From Geobacter sp. (GTDB taxonomy: Bacteria; Desulfobacterota; Desulfuromonadia; Geobacterales; Geobacteraceae): a DNA stretch of 20,511 bases. The notes under the pieces are model-generated. The model did no database searches, was not told the origin of the DNA, and saw only the letters and a list, made by a program, of their open reading frames with translations. This document shows, in pieces, positions 1-6,976 of this stretch; within the stretch, counting starts at the first letter, position 1; each line of letters begins with the position of its first letter. Position numbers and translations under genes: made by a program. The stretch covers positions 1-20,511 of the forward strand of contig RPRC01000135.1 in assembly GCA_003857395.1 (NCBI GenBank). The letters are read 5' to 3'.

Positions 1-514
1 CGCTGAGTGTTTTGAGCGTGAAAAGCGGCGACAGGAGGAGAGCTTTTCCGCCATATATCGGATGGATGGCCCGGAGAATCCTTTCCGCATGGCCCATGAA
101 CTGGGAGAGTTAATGACGGAAAACGTTACAGTTGTTCGCTATAACGACCGTCTGAGGGCTGCCGACCAGAAGCTTCAGGACCTCCAGGATCGTTGGAAGT
201 CACTTGGCGTGCTTGATACTTCGCGGGGTTCTGCGAATCAATCTGCCCAGTTTGTTCGCCAATTGCGGCACATGCTTGATCTGGCGCGGGTCATAACCGT
301 TGGAGCCTTGCTCAGGGATGAATCTCGTGGTGCTCACTACAAACCTGAGTTTCCTGAACGAAATGACGAGAAGTATCTGAAAACGACAATTGCCGAATAT
401 AGCCCTTCCGGCCCGAAGATTACCTATGAAGAGGTGGATATTCAATTTATCAAACCCCGCCAGCGGGTCTATAATGTTGAAAAGCATCTCGACCCTCAGA
501 ACGGAGGAAACTAG
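1..514 (+). CDS. sdhA: Succinate dehydrogenase/fumarate reductase flavoprotein subunit, C-terminal part
   Basis: The reading frame is open from the first bases of the window (codons begin at position 2) to a TAG at 512-514, so the N-terminal FAD-binding part lies outside. About 170 residues are visible. They match the C-terminal helical domain of the SdhA/FrdA family, including the conserved stretch ESRGAHYKPEFPERND, whose Arg-Gly-Ala-His region lies near the dicarboxylate/FAD site in the family. The subunit oxidises succinate to fumarate, or does the reverse, and passes electrons to the iron-sulfur subunit encoded next. The sdhB start is one base after this stop, with its ribosome binding site inside the end of this gene, so the two should be translationally coupled. 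Whether the complex works mainly as dehydrogenase or fumarate reductase cannot be told from sequence. In Geobacter one complex of this type does both (known for the group). Confidence 0.9.
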   Translation, partial: AECFEREKRRQEESFSAIYRMDGPENPFRMAHELGELMTENVTVVRYNDRLRAADQKLQDLQDRWKSLGVLDTSRGSANQSAQFVRQLRHMLDLARVITVGALLRDESRGAHYKPEFPERNDEKYLKTTIAEYSPSGPKITYEEVDIQFIKPRQRVYNVEKHLDPQNGGN

Positions 515-515
515 T

Positions 516-1265
516 ATGTCGGAAAAGCAGATCAAGCTGAAGATTAAAAGACAGGATACGCCGAACTCTGTTCCTTACTGGGAGGAGTTTGTCATTCCGT
601 ATAGTCCGGGTCATAATGTCATTTCCGTTTTGATGGAAATTCAGAAAAATCCGGTTAACGCCAAAGGTCTGAAGACGACGCCGGTTGTATGGGAATGCAA
701 CTGCCTGGAGGAGATCTGCGGGGCGTGTACGATGTTGATCAACGGCACCGTGAGGCAGGCATGCTCCGCCCTGCTTGACCAGGTCGGGACCGAACTTACC
801 CTTGAACCGATCACTAAATTTCCCGTTGTCCGTGATCTTCACGTGGACCGTCAGACAATGTTCGACGCATTGAAGAGGGTTAAGGCCTGGATCCCCATAG
901 ATGGCACCTATGATATGGGAGAGGGGCCGCGAATGGCGTCCCGGGATCAGGATGAGGGGTACCAGCTTGCCAAATGCATGACCTGTGGTTGTTGTATGGA
1001 AGCCTGTCCCCAGTACAATTCCCGCTCCACGTTCATTGGCCCGGCAGCTATTTCCCAGGTTCGCCTCTTCAATCTCCATCCTACCGGCGCGATGAACCGA
1101 GTCGAGCGACTCGAAGTGCTGATGGAAGAGGGCGGTATTGCGGAATGTGGTAATGCCCAGAACTGTGTCCGGGTCTGTCCCAAGGAGGTACCGCTGACAA
1201 AGACACTGGCAGAGCTGAACAAGGATGTGAATCGTCAGGGAATATTCGGTTTCTTGAAGAAATAG
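516..1265 (+). CDS. sdhB: Succinate dehydrogenase/fumarate reductase iron-sulfur subunit
   Basis: This 249-residue protein carries the three clusters that pass electrons from the flavoprotein to the membrane quinone site. The 2Fe-2S ligands are C63, C68, C71 and C83 (spacing 4-2-11). The 4Fe-4S motif is C154-x2-C157-x2-C160-x3-C164-P, and the 3Fe-4S motif is C211-x5-C217-x3-C221-P. The wording of these motifs (NCLEEICGAC, CMTCGCCMEACP) resembles the Bacillus-type SdhB rather than the E. coli enzyme, as expected for menaquinone-linked complexes. The ATG at 516 is chosen because AGGAGG lies at 502-507. The frame runs open to an ATG further upstream, but that would overlap sdhA by more than 100 bases. 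No strong terminator follows, and the next gene starts about 105 bases on. Confidence 0.95.
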   Translation: MSEKQIKLKIKRQDTPNSVPYWEEFVIPYSPGHNVISVLMEIQKNPVNAKGLKTTPVVWECNCLEEICGACTMLINGTVRQACSALLDQVGTELTLEPITKFPVVRDLHVDRQTMFDALKRVKAWIPIDGTYDMGEGPRMASRDQDEGYQLAKCMTCGCCMEACPQYNSRSTFIGPAAISQVRLFNLHPTGAMNRVERLEVLMEEGGIAECGNAQNCVRVCPKEVPLTKTLAELNKDVNRQGIFGFLKK

Positions 1266-1369
1266 CGGTTCTCCTGATATTCTCTGCCTGATTATTTCCT
1301 GCTGAAAGGCTGTTCGGCTGAAAATGCAGCAGTGGGCTGACCTTATTGTCAGGGATTGATAGGGGTACA

Positions 1370-2323
1370 ATGGACTTTCTCCTTGCCAAACTTATTGTTA
1401 CTCTTCGCTCACATGCGCAGGTAGTAGACCCCTATGCCCTTTTTTCCCTGAAAGGCGATTTTGCTCAATCCTTCAAACAAGAGGTCTGCCATGCAGGCGG
1501 CCTCTGTGCGGAGTGTGCGACCAGTCGGAAATGTTCCCACCGGGCTACTTTTTCCCGGGAACTCGCCACAGACCCCACCGCTTTGAAGCGCCACCAAAAG
1601 CCCTCAGTACCCTTTGTGTTCCAGATTCCCGTCCTGCAGACACCGCTTGCGAAAGGGGCCGAAGTTGAGGTTTGCCTGATCCTTGTCGGCTCTGCCACGC
1701 AGTATGTTGCCGAGTATTGGGGCGCCCTTCAGCACCTTTTTCAGCAGAACTCTGCAAATGCCGGTTTGCCTTTTTCGGTTGTCCGGCTGGAATCGACCGG
1801 CTGTTCGGGGTTCAGAACCCTTCTTGCCATAGCGGCAGGACCTCTGAAGACCGATCTTCTTACTACCATTTCCTTCGACGACCTCGCTGCCCTGAATACC
1901 CTCGACCCGCAACGGATAGCGCTGCGGATTGCAACTCCCCTGCGCATTGCCCGTGAGGGATGTTTTTTCAGAGAGTACTCTTTTCCTCTCTTTGCCCGCA
2001 CTCTGCTGAGAAGAATATCTTCCCTGGCGTATTATTATTATGGCAGTATTCTGGAAATGGATTTCAAGCGACTCTCGGCCCAAAGCGAATCGATTGAAAT
2101 TACGGAGAATTGTTTCCGCTGGGAAGAATGGCGCAAAGGTAGGTTGTGTGGAATCATCGGAACCGGTGTGCTTTCCGGTGAGCTGACCGATTTCCATCCG
2201 GTCCTTCTTCTTGGTGAATATCTCAACTGCGGGAAGGATGCGCCTTTCGGCCTCGGAAAATATGAGCTTTATCGTCAACCAAGTGGCGGAAGTAGTGTCG
2301 TTGCTCCCGCACCGTCTCAGTAA
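1370..2323 (+). CDS. Cas6-like RAMP endoribonuclease homologue, orphan
   Basis: This 317-residue protein has the layout of the Cas6 family recognised by a conserved C-terminal RAMP domain (the Pfam CRISPR_Cas6 type). A cysteine group near the N terminus (C40, C46, C49, C55, in CAECATSRKCSH) precedes a 'PSVPFVFQIP' segment like the PxPFVL segment of the family. The C-terminal half ends with FHPVLLLGEYLNCGKDAPFG and GLGKYEL (about residues 275-300), matching the family's glycine-rich loop. Cas6 proteins cut CRISPR precursor RNA at the repeat. Here there is no CRISPR array and no other cas gene in the window, so the substrate is unknown. The ATG at 1370 follows AGGGG at 1361-1365; an in-frame TTG at 1346 has no ribosome binding site. 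The next gene begins 12 bases after the stop, so the two are probably co-transcribed. Family assignment is by recognition of motifs only. Confidence 0.7.
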   Translation: MDFLLAKLIVTLRSHAQVVDPYALFSLKGDFAQSFKQEVCHAGGLCAECATSRKCSHRATFSRELATDPTALKRHQKPSVPFVFQIPVLQTPLAKGAEVEVCLILVGSATQYVAEYWGALQHLFQQNSANAGLPFSVVRLESTGCSGFRTLLAIAAGPLKTDLLTTISFDDLAALNTLDPQRIALRIATPLRIAREGCFFREYSFPLFARTLLRRISSLAYYYYGSILEMDFKRLSAQSESIEITENCFRWEEWRKGRLCGIIGTGVLSGELTDFHPVLLLGEYLNCGKDAPFGLGKYELYRQPSGGSSVVAPAPSQ

Positions 2324-2335
2324 GGGGAGGGGAGA

Positions 2336-3406
2336 GTGCTGAAGGTTCGTCTTCTCAAGCAGCTTGATCGATATCTCGGGAACGTTGCTGTTTTCTTCAT
2401 GCGAAAACCGACGCCGGTTGCTTTACAATCGCCTCGCAACATGCTGTTTATTCGCCCAGGCGGCATTGGCGATGCCGTTCTCCTGTTGCGTGCCATTCGT
2501 GCCGTAAAGGATAAATATCCTTTGTGCTCGATTACCGTCCTTGCCGAAAAACGGAATGCTTCGATTTTTTCCTTCACTGGCTCAATCAGCCGAATACTTC
2601 TCTATGACCGCATTCCCGACCTCTTTGCGGCGATACACGGCAATTTCGATGTCGTGATTGATACGGAACAGTGGCACCGGCTTTCCGCAGTGATTGCCCG
2701 TCTAACGGGTGCAACTCTCCTGGTGGGATTTGGCACCAATAACCGGAAAAAACTCTTTACCCATCCAATACCCTATTCTCATGATACTCATGAAAGCAAA
2801 AGCTTCCTGGCGCTCCTGGCGCCGCTTGATATATTCCCGCAAGAACCGTTTGAATCTTTGATTGAAATTCCCCCTCAGGCCGTTGCTGCAATAGAGAAAA
2901 AACTTGCAGTCCTGGCTGGGAAACCCTATATTATTCTTTTCCCCGGAGCCAGTATTCCCGAACGCCGCTGGGGAACGGAAAAGTTCCGGGAACTTGCTCA
3001 GCGAATTCACGACTGGGGGTTCCCGGTTGTTGTCGTGGGTGGGCGGGGTGACGAGTTGTCTGGAAACGACATCGTCGCCAATGGTGTCGGCCTCAACTTT
3101 GCCGGGAAAACGTCCCTGGCAGAGACTGCCGCTCTCTTGGCACACTCCAGACTTTTGGTAACCGGTGATTCCGGACTTCTGCACATTGCTGCGGAACTAA
3201 AGGTTCCCACCGTTTCCTTGTTCGGTCCTGGAATCGAAAAGAAGTGGGCTCCCCGCGACGACCGGCACATTGTTCTTAACAAGCATCTCAGCTGCTCTCC
3301 CTGTACCCGCTTCGGCTCTACGCCAAGATGCCGTATCGGTGCTCGCTGTCTTGGACTCATTACGGTCGAGGAAGTGGAAAGGGCGGTACGCCGGATTCTG
3401 GGGTAA
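2336..3406 (+). CDS. Glycosyltransferase family 9 (LPS heptosyltransferase-like)
   Basis: This 356-residue protein has the GT9/ADP-heptose:LPS heptosyltransferase pattern of two Rossmann-like halves. The N-terminal half has FIRPGGIGDAVLLLRA (about residues 38-53), the acceptor-side glycine loop. The C-terminal half has FPGASIPERRWGTEKF (202-217), TGDSGLLHIA (276-285) and SLFGP (294-298), the sugar-nucleotide side. A cysteine group near the end (SCSPCTRFG, then RC and RC, about residues 319-338) is common in this family. The enzyme would act at the cytoplasmic face of the inner membrane and add heptose or a related sugar to the lipopolysaccharide core. The exact sugar cannot be assigned. The start is GTG at 2336, right after a strong purine-rich site (GGGGAGGGGAG, 2324-2334). 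It sits 12 bases after the Cas6-like gene. The TAA at 3404-3406 touches a small hairpin. Confidence 0.88.
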   Translation: MLKVRLLKQLDRYLGNVAVFFMRKPTPVALQSPRNMLFIRPGGIGDAVLLLRAIRAVKDKYPLCSITVLAEKRNASIFSFTGSISRILLYDRIPDLFAAIHGNFDVVIDTEQWHRLSAVIARLTGATLLVGFGTNNRKKLFTHPIPYSHDTHESKSFLALLAPLDIFPQEPFESLIEIPPQAVAAIEKKLAVLAGKPYIILFPGASIPERRWGTEKFRELAQRIHDWGFPVVVVGGRGDELSGNDIVANGVGLNFAGKTSLAETAALLAHSRLLVTGDSGLLHIAAELKVPTVSLFGPGIEKKWAPRDDRHIVLNKHLSCSPCTRFGSTPRCRIGARCLGLITVEEVERAVRRILG

Positions 3407-3432
3407 GTTCTGGCTTGGGCGCTTCCGGAACT
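3406..3432 (+). terminator. Weak hairpin after the glycosyltransferase
   Basis: AGTTCTGG (3406-3413) pairs with CCGGAACT (3425-3432), giving eight pairs with one G-U and an 11-base loop. It begins at the last base of the glycosyltransferase stop codon. No run of T follows, so it is at best a weak or Rho-assisted end. Confidence 0.3.
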
Positions 3433-3443
3433 GAATAAAATTC

Positions 3444-3471
3444 TTGACAATATTGACCTTACCTGTTAAAT
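3444..3471 (+). promoter_or_regulatory. Sigma70-type promoter for tRNA-Val
   Basis: A perfect -35 box TTGACA (3444-3449) is followed 16 bases later by TTAAAT (3466-3471), a 4/6 match to the -10 consensus. Transcription would start near 3478, about 12 bases before the tRNA. The -35 match and the location make this the likely start for the tRNA and possibly for thrS. Confidence 0.55.
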
Positions 3472-3489
3472 AAACTCTGCTTTAGATGA

Positions 3490-3564
3490 AGGCGCGTAGC
3501 TCAGGGGTAGAGCACTAGCTCGACACGCTAGGGGTCGGCGGTTCGAAACCGCCCGCGCCTACCA
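3490..3564 (+). tRNA. tRNA-Val (anticodon GAC)
   Basis: A full cloverleaf of 75 bases can be drawn. The acceptor AGGCGCG pairs with CGCGCCT, followed by discriminator A and encoded CCA. The D arm is GCTC/GAGC with a short 7-base loop. The anticodon arm is CTAGC/GCTAG with loop TCGACAC. The variable loop has 5 bases, and the T arm is GGCGG/CCGCC with loop TTCGAAA. The anticodon at positions 34-36 is GAC, which reads valine GTC and GTT. Position 33 is C where almost all elongator tRNAs have U (see findings). The tRNA lies between a good promoter and the thrS leader, on the same strand as thrS. Confidence 0.9.
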
Positions 3565-3590
3565 TTCTTCATTACGGATTTATCAATGAC

Positions 3591-3622
3591 AGGGGCATCG
3601 ACGTTTGATGCCTCTTTCTATT
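3591..3622 (+). terminator. Terminator or attenuator hairpin in the thrS leader
   Basis: AGGGGCATC (3591-3599) pairs with GATGCCTCT (3607-3615), nine pairs including one G-U, with a 7-base loop. TTTCTATT follows at 3615-3622. The shape is that of a moderate intrinsic terminator sitting between tRNA-Val and the thrS ribosome binding site (AAGGGG, 3623-3628). It could end the tRNA transcript with read-through into thrS, or control thrS. Confidence 0.5.
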
Positions 3623-3634
3623 AAGGGGCCTAAC

Positions 3635-5545
3635 ATGAAAGAGATAGGGGTTGCGCTTCCGGACGGCTCGAACAGGTCTCTTGAGGAAGGTGCCACAGTA
3701 CTCGACCTTGCCCGTGCAATCGGTGCAGGTCTGGCAAGGAATGCCATTGCTGGTAAGGTGAATGGCGCGCAGGTTGATCTTTCCGCGATCCTGCACGATG
3801 GTGATCAGGTAGAAATTGTTACCGAAAAGAGCCCAGAGGCTCTTGAAATTATCCGTCACTCCACCTCGCACCTCATGGCTCAGGCGGTGAAAGCCCTGTT
3901 TCCTGAAGCAAAGGTTACCATCGGCCCCTCCATTGAAAATGGTTTCTATTATGATTTTGATGTGGAAACCCCGTTTAGCCTGGATGATCTTGAAAAAATA
4001 GAAGCAAAGATGCGTGAGCTGGCGAAGGCAGGTCAGTCTGTTACCCGTGAAGTACTCACCAAGGCAGAAGCTATTCAACTTTTCAAGGACATGGGGGAAG
4101 GTTATAAGGTTGAACTTATTGAGGACCTGGATGCTCCAACGGTCTCTTTGTACCGACAGGGAGATTTTATTGACCTTTGTCGCGGACCGCATCTGCCGTC
4201 CACTTCGTTTTGTAAGGCTTTCAAGCTTACTTCCATCGCCGGTGCTTATTGGCGTGGTGATGAAAACCGGAAGATGCTGCAGCGTATTTACGGTACTGCT
4301 TTTGTCGATAAGAAAGCCCTTGACGAGTATCTTGCCCGACTTGAAGAGGCAAAGCGCCGAGATCATCGAAAGATCGGCAAAGAACTTGATCTGTTTTCCT
4401 TTTCCGATGAGGTTGGGGCCGGTCTTGTCATCTGGCACCCCAAAGGTGCAATGCTCCGTACCATTCTTGAGGATTTTGAGCGCCGTCAGCACCTGAAGCG
4501 CGACTATGATATCGTGCTGGGACCGCAGATTCTCAAAAAAGAGTTGTGGCAGCGTTCCGGGCACTACGAGAATTACCGGGAGAACATGTACTTCACCGAG
4601 GTTGACGGTCAGAGTTATGGCATCAAGCCGATGAACTGTCTCTCTCATATGATGATCTATAAATCGCAACTTCGCAGCTATCGCGACCTTCCTCTCCGAT
4701 ACTTCGAACTTGGAACAGTGCACCGTCACGAGAGGGCCGGGGTTCTTCACGGTCTCCTCAGGGTTCGTGGGTTTACCCAGGACGATGCACATATCCTCTG
4801 TACGCCGGAACAACTTGACTCGGAAATCAAAGGGGTGCTTTCCTTTGTGAATGATGTCATGGGGATCTTTGGATTTGATTATGAAATGGAGCTCTCCACT
4901 CGTCCGGAGAAGTCAATCGGAACCGACGAGGACTGGGAACGTGCAACCAAGGCGCTCCAGGCTGCTCTCGAGGACTCGGGTCGTCCCTTTGAAATTAATG
5001 AGGGTGACGGAGCTTTTTACGGTCCGAAAATCGATATCAAGCTTCGCGATGCTCTTGACAGAAAGTGGCAATGTGCTACAATCCAGTGCGATTTTACGCT
5101 CCCTGAACGTTTTGACCTTACGTATGTGGCTGCAGACGGTGAGAAAAAACGACCTGTCATGGTCCACCGGGTAATACTGGGCGCAATCGAGCGTTTTATT
5201 GGTGTCCTTATTGAGCATTACGCAGGCAACTTTCCCTTGTGGTTAGCTCCTGTTCAAGGGTTGCTGGTGACAGTAACCGATAATCAGATTCCTTACGCTC
5301 GGGAAGTTTACTCACAGTTGCGTGAAGCTGGCATTCGCGTGCAACATGATTTCCGAAATGAGAAGTTGGGATTCAAAATACGTGAAGCACAGCTGCAAAA
5401 AGTTCCCTATATGTTTGTCATTGGTGACAAAGAGGTCGAGACGAAAACTGTTACGCCGCGATATCGCGATGGCAGTAATCTCCCCGCCATGAGCGTAACG
5501 GAACTTGTCGAATTTCTCGAACTAGAAGTAAAACGTTTCAAATAG
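3635..5545 (+). CDS. thrS: Threonyl-tRNA synthetase
   Basis: This 636-residue class II synthetase charges tRNA-Thr with threonine; E. coli ThrRS is of similar length. The N-terminal TGS domain covers roughly residues 1-65. It is followed by the editing (SAD) domain with H75-x3-H79 (HSTSH) and a later CRGPH motif, which removes mischarged serine. The catalytic core includes [11 protein letters not shown], the motif 2 region [14 protein letters not shown] and the C-terminal motif 3 region [19 protein letters not shown]. The anticodon-binding domain fills the last 100 residues or so. The ATG at 3635 is preferred because AAGGGG lies six bases before it. ATG 3608 and TTG 3605 are in frame but fall inside the leader hairpin. 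The stop codon TAG overlaps the infC ribosome binding site, so the genes should be coupled. Confidence 0.96.
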   Translation: MKEIGVALPDGSNRSLEEGATVLDLARAIGAGLARNAIAGKVNGAQVDLSAILHDGDQVEIVTEKSPEALEIIRHSTSHLMAQAVKALFPEAKVTIGPSIENGFYYDFDVETPFSLDDLEKIEAKMRELAKAGQSVTREVLTKAEAIQLFKDMGEGYKVELIEDLDAPTVSLYRQGDFIDLCRGPHLPSTSFCKAFKLTSIAGAYWRGDENRKMLQRIYGTAFVDKKALDEYLARLEEAKRRDHRKIGKELDLFSFSDEVGAGLVIWHPKGAMLRTILEDFERRQHLKRDYDIVLGPQILKKELWQRSGHYENYRENMYFTEVDGQSYGIKPMNCLSHMMIYKSQLRSYRDLPLRYFELGTVHRHERAGVLHGLLRVRGFTQDDAHILCTPEQLDSEIKGVLSFVNDVMGIFGFDYEMELSTRPEKSIGTDEDWERATKALQAALEDSGRPFEINEGDGAFYGPKIDIKLRDALDRKWQCATIQCDFTLPERFDLTYVAADGEKKRPVMVHRVILGAIERFIGVLIEHYAGNFPLWLAPVQGLLVTVTDNQIPYAREVYSQLREAGIRVQHDFRNEKLGFKIREAQLQKVPYMFVIGDKEVETKTVTPRYRDGSNLPAMSVTELVEFLELEVKRFK

Positions 5546-5559
5546 GAGGTGTCGCCATA
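5545..5559 (+). promoter_or_regulatory. Shine-Dalgarno and AUA start site of infC
   Basis: GGAGGT (5545-5550) shares its first G with the thrS stop and stands six bases before ATA (5557-5559). The IF3 protein sequence begins exactly there (then AKPTVNINQAIRARE). No in-frame ATG, GTG or TTG is available between the thrS end and the conserved N terminus. The GTG at 5549 is in another frame. Confidence 0.75.
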
Positions 5560-6069
5560 GCGAAACCCACAGTAAACATCAATCAGGCTATTCGTGCGCG
5601 GGAAGTAAGGGTTGTCGGAGCTGAAAGTGAACAGCTCGGCATTCTTCCGCTCAGGGATGCCCTTGCCTTAGCGGAAAGTCAACATCTGGATCTGGTGGAA
5701 GTTTCGCCTACTGCCGTTCCTCCTGTCTGCCGGATCATGGATTATGGGAAATTTAAGTACCAGCAGAGCAAGAAGCAACAGGAAGCCAAGAAGAAACAGG
5801 TTCAGATCCAGTTAAAGGAAATAAAGCTCAGGCCGAAAACGGACGAGCATGATCTTCAGTTCAAGATCAAGCATGCTCGTCGTTTTATCGAAGAAGGGAA
5901 TAAGGCCAAGATTTCGGTTGTTTTCCGCGGACGGGAAATTACCCATATGGAGTTTGGTCAGAGAGCACTTGATCGTTTTGTGGCAGATTTGGAAGATATT
6001 GCCACCATCGAGGTGCGACCCAAGATGGAGGGACGCAGCATGTATATCATCATCTCTCCAAAAAAATAG
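5557..6069 (+). CDS. infC: Translation initiation factor IF-3, AUA start
   Basis: IF-3 binds the 30S subunit, keeps it apart from 50S and checks the start codon-initiator tRNA pairing. The 170-residue product begins (M)AKPTVNINQAIRAREVRVV and ends MYIIISPKK. The N domain spans about residues 1-75, with the conserved DLVEVSP and PPVCRIMDYGKF. A lysine/glutamine-rich linker follows, then the C domain with EIKLRPKTDEHDLQFKIKHA and FRGREITHMEFG. An internal GTG at 5695 would remove the first 46 residues of the N domain, so it is not the start. The only start that fits both the protein and the ribosome binding site is ATA at 5557. In enteric bacteria (AUU) and Myxococcus (AUC), infC also uses a rare start that IF-3 itself discriminates against, giving autoregulation. 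The same control is inferred here. Confidence 0.92.
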   Translation: MAKPTVNINQAIRAREVRVVGAESEQLGILPLRDALALAESQHLDLVEVSPTAVPPVCRIMDYGKFKYQQSKKQQEAKKKQVQIQLKEIKLRPKTDEHDLQFKIKHARRFIEEGNKAKISVVFRGREITHMEFGQRALDRFVADLEDIATIEVRPKMEGRSMYIIISPKK

Positions 6070-6110
6070 CCGAGCGTAATATTTCTTAGATATTCATAAA
6101 GGAGAAGAAT

Positions 6111-6308
6111 ATGCCGAAAATAAAAACAAACCGTGGCGCAGCAAAGCGCTTCAAGAAGACTGGCAGTGGAAAGATCAAGCGAGCTTGTGGGTTTACCAGC
6201 CATATTCTGACTTCGATGAGCCGGAAACGGAAGAGGAACCTCCGTCAGGGTGGATTGGTCGCTGCTGTTGACGCAAAGAACATCGCAAAATTGATTCCGT
6301 ATCTATAG
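6111..6308 (+). CDS. rpmI: Ribosomal protein L35
   Basis: This is a 65-residue, very basic protein of the large subunit. It starts [20 protein letters not shown] and includes [11 protein letters not shown], the standard L35 pattern and length. It begins at ATG 6111 after AAAGGAG (6098-6104) and lies 41 bases after infC in the usual infC-rpmI-rplT order. It is probably made from the same transcript and regulated with its neighbours by L20 and IF-3. Confidence 0.97.
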   Translation: MPKIKTNRGAAKRFKKTGSGKIKRACGFTSHILTSMSRKRKRNLRQGGLVAAVDAKNIAKLIPYL

Positions 6309-6310
6309 TT

Positions 6311-6376
6311 GGGGAGACTGTCCGTTAGCGACAGGTTCCCAGAAGAAGTCCGTGAACCGTGAGGAAACGTCTCCCC
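6311..6376 (+). promoter_or_regulatory. Structured leader between rpmI and rplT, candidate L20 control element
   Basis: GGGGAGAC (6311-6318) pairs perfectly with GTCTCCCC (6369-6376), closing a domain with two inner hairpins. One is CTGTC/GACAG (6318-6322 with 6330-6334), the other GTTC/GAAC (6335-6338 with 6354-6357). C6318 can belong to only one of the two stems. The result is a three-way junction ending 26 bases before the rplT ribosome binding site. L20 represses its own operon in several bacteria by binding mRNA folds that mimic its 23S site. A like role here is inference from position and shape. Confidence 0.5.
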
Positions 6377-6414
6377 TTGCGGATCCGGCTAAATACAAGC
6401 AAAAGGAGTAACGT

Positions 6415-6768
6415 ATGCCAAGGGTAAAAAGAGGGTTTAAAGCGAGACAGCGAAGAAACAAGGTCTTGAAACTGGCGAAAGGGTATCGTGGTGCCCGCAG
6501 CAAACTCTTCAGGAGCGCAACTGAAGCTGTGGATCGCGCCCTTAAGTATGCTTATCGCGACAGAAAGGTGAAAAAGAGGGATTTCAGAGCTCTCTGGATT
6601 GCACGTATTAATGCTGCATCCCGCCTGAATGGCCTGGCCTACAGCAAGTTTATTTATGGACTGAAGCTTGCTAATGTCCAAATTGACCGAAAAGTGCTTG
6701 CGGATCTTGCAGTTTCCGATCCACAGGCCTTTACTGAAATAGCGGGTATGGCAAAGACGAATCTCTAG
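6415..6768 (+). CDS. rplT: Ribosomal protein L20
   Basis: This 117-residue basic protein binds 23S rRNA early in assembly of the 50S subunit. It starts [20 protein letters not shown] and continues [18 protein letters not shown]. The pattern [20 protein letters not shown] (about residues 45-64) marks the family, and the length is typical. It starts at ATG 6415 with AAGGAG at 6403-6408. It follows rpmI after a 106-base gap that folds into a stable domain, unlike the shorter gaps seen in many operons of this type. It is the last gene before a strong terminator at 6789-6824. Confidence 0.97.
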   Translation: MPRVKRGFKARQRRNKVLKLAKGYRGARSKLFRSATEAVDRALKYAYRDRKVKKRDFRALWIARINAASRLNGLAYSKFIYGLKLANVQIDRKVLADLAVSDPQAFTEIAGMAKTNL

Positions 6769-6788
6769 TCGGAAAATGGCATGAGAGT

Positions 6789-6824
6789 AAAGAAATGGGA
6801 TACAACGTATCCCATTTCTTTTTT
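6789..6824 (+). terminator. Strong intrinsic terminator after rplT
   Basis: AAAGAAATGGGATAC (6789-6803) and GTATCCCATTTCTTT (6807-6821) form up to 15 pairs, and T residues run to 6824. The A-rich left arm also allows some termination on the other strand. It ends the thrS-infC-rpmI-rplT unit. Confidence 0.9.
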
Positions 6825-6976
6825 GACAATGGTTGTTCATCCATTCTTTGTACCTGCCCTGTTGTCAGCGAAAAGATCGTCAAGATCATTGGTTTTCGTA
6901 GCTGCGATGTGTAGAACCCCTTGAATACTGCGAGTCCACCAGGTGCAGCGTATTTACAATTGGAAGGTAGCTGATT
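6825..6976 (+). other. pheS leader region
   Basis: This is a stretch of 152 bases between the rplT terminator and pheS. TTGACA (6823-6828) at the terminator edge could be a -35 box, but no convincing -10 lies at the right distance. GGAAGG (6962-6967) is the pheS ribosome binding site. No T-box motif and no clear Phe-rich leader peptide were found. Confidence 0.4.

Noticed and set aside
3572..4813. A 413-codon open frame on the - strand opposite thrS
   Set aside because: It lies fully antisense to a well conserved synthetase, has no ribosome binding site and its protein resembles nothing I know. It is a by-product of thrS codon use.
6823..6852. TTGACA at the rplT terminator as a pheS promoter
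   Set aside because: The best -10 at proper spacing (TTTGTA) matches only 2 of 6 consensus bases.
6829..6927. A 32-codon frame before pheS with Phe-Phe and one more Phe, possible leader peptide
   Set aside because: It has no ribosome binding site (the ATG sits on the terminator T run), only three Phe codons in scattered places and no terminator hairpin before pheS.
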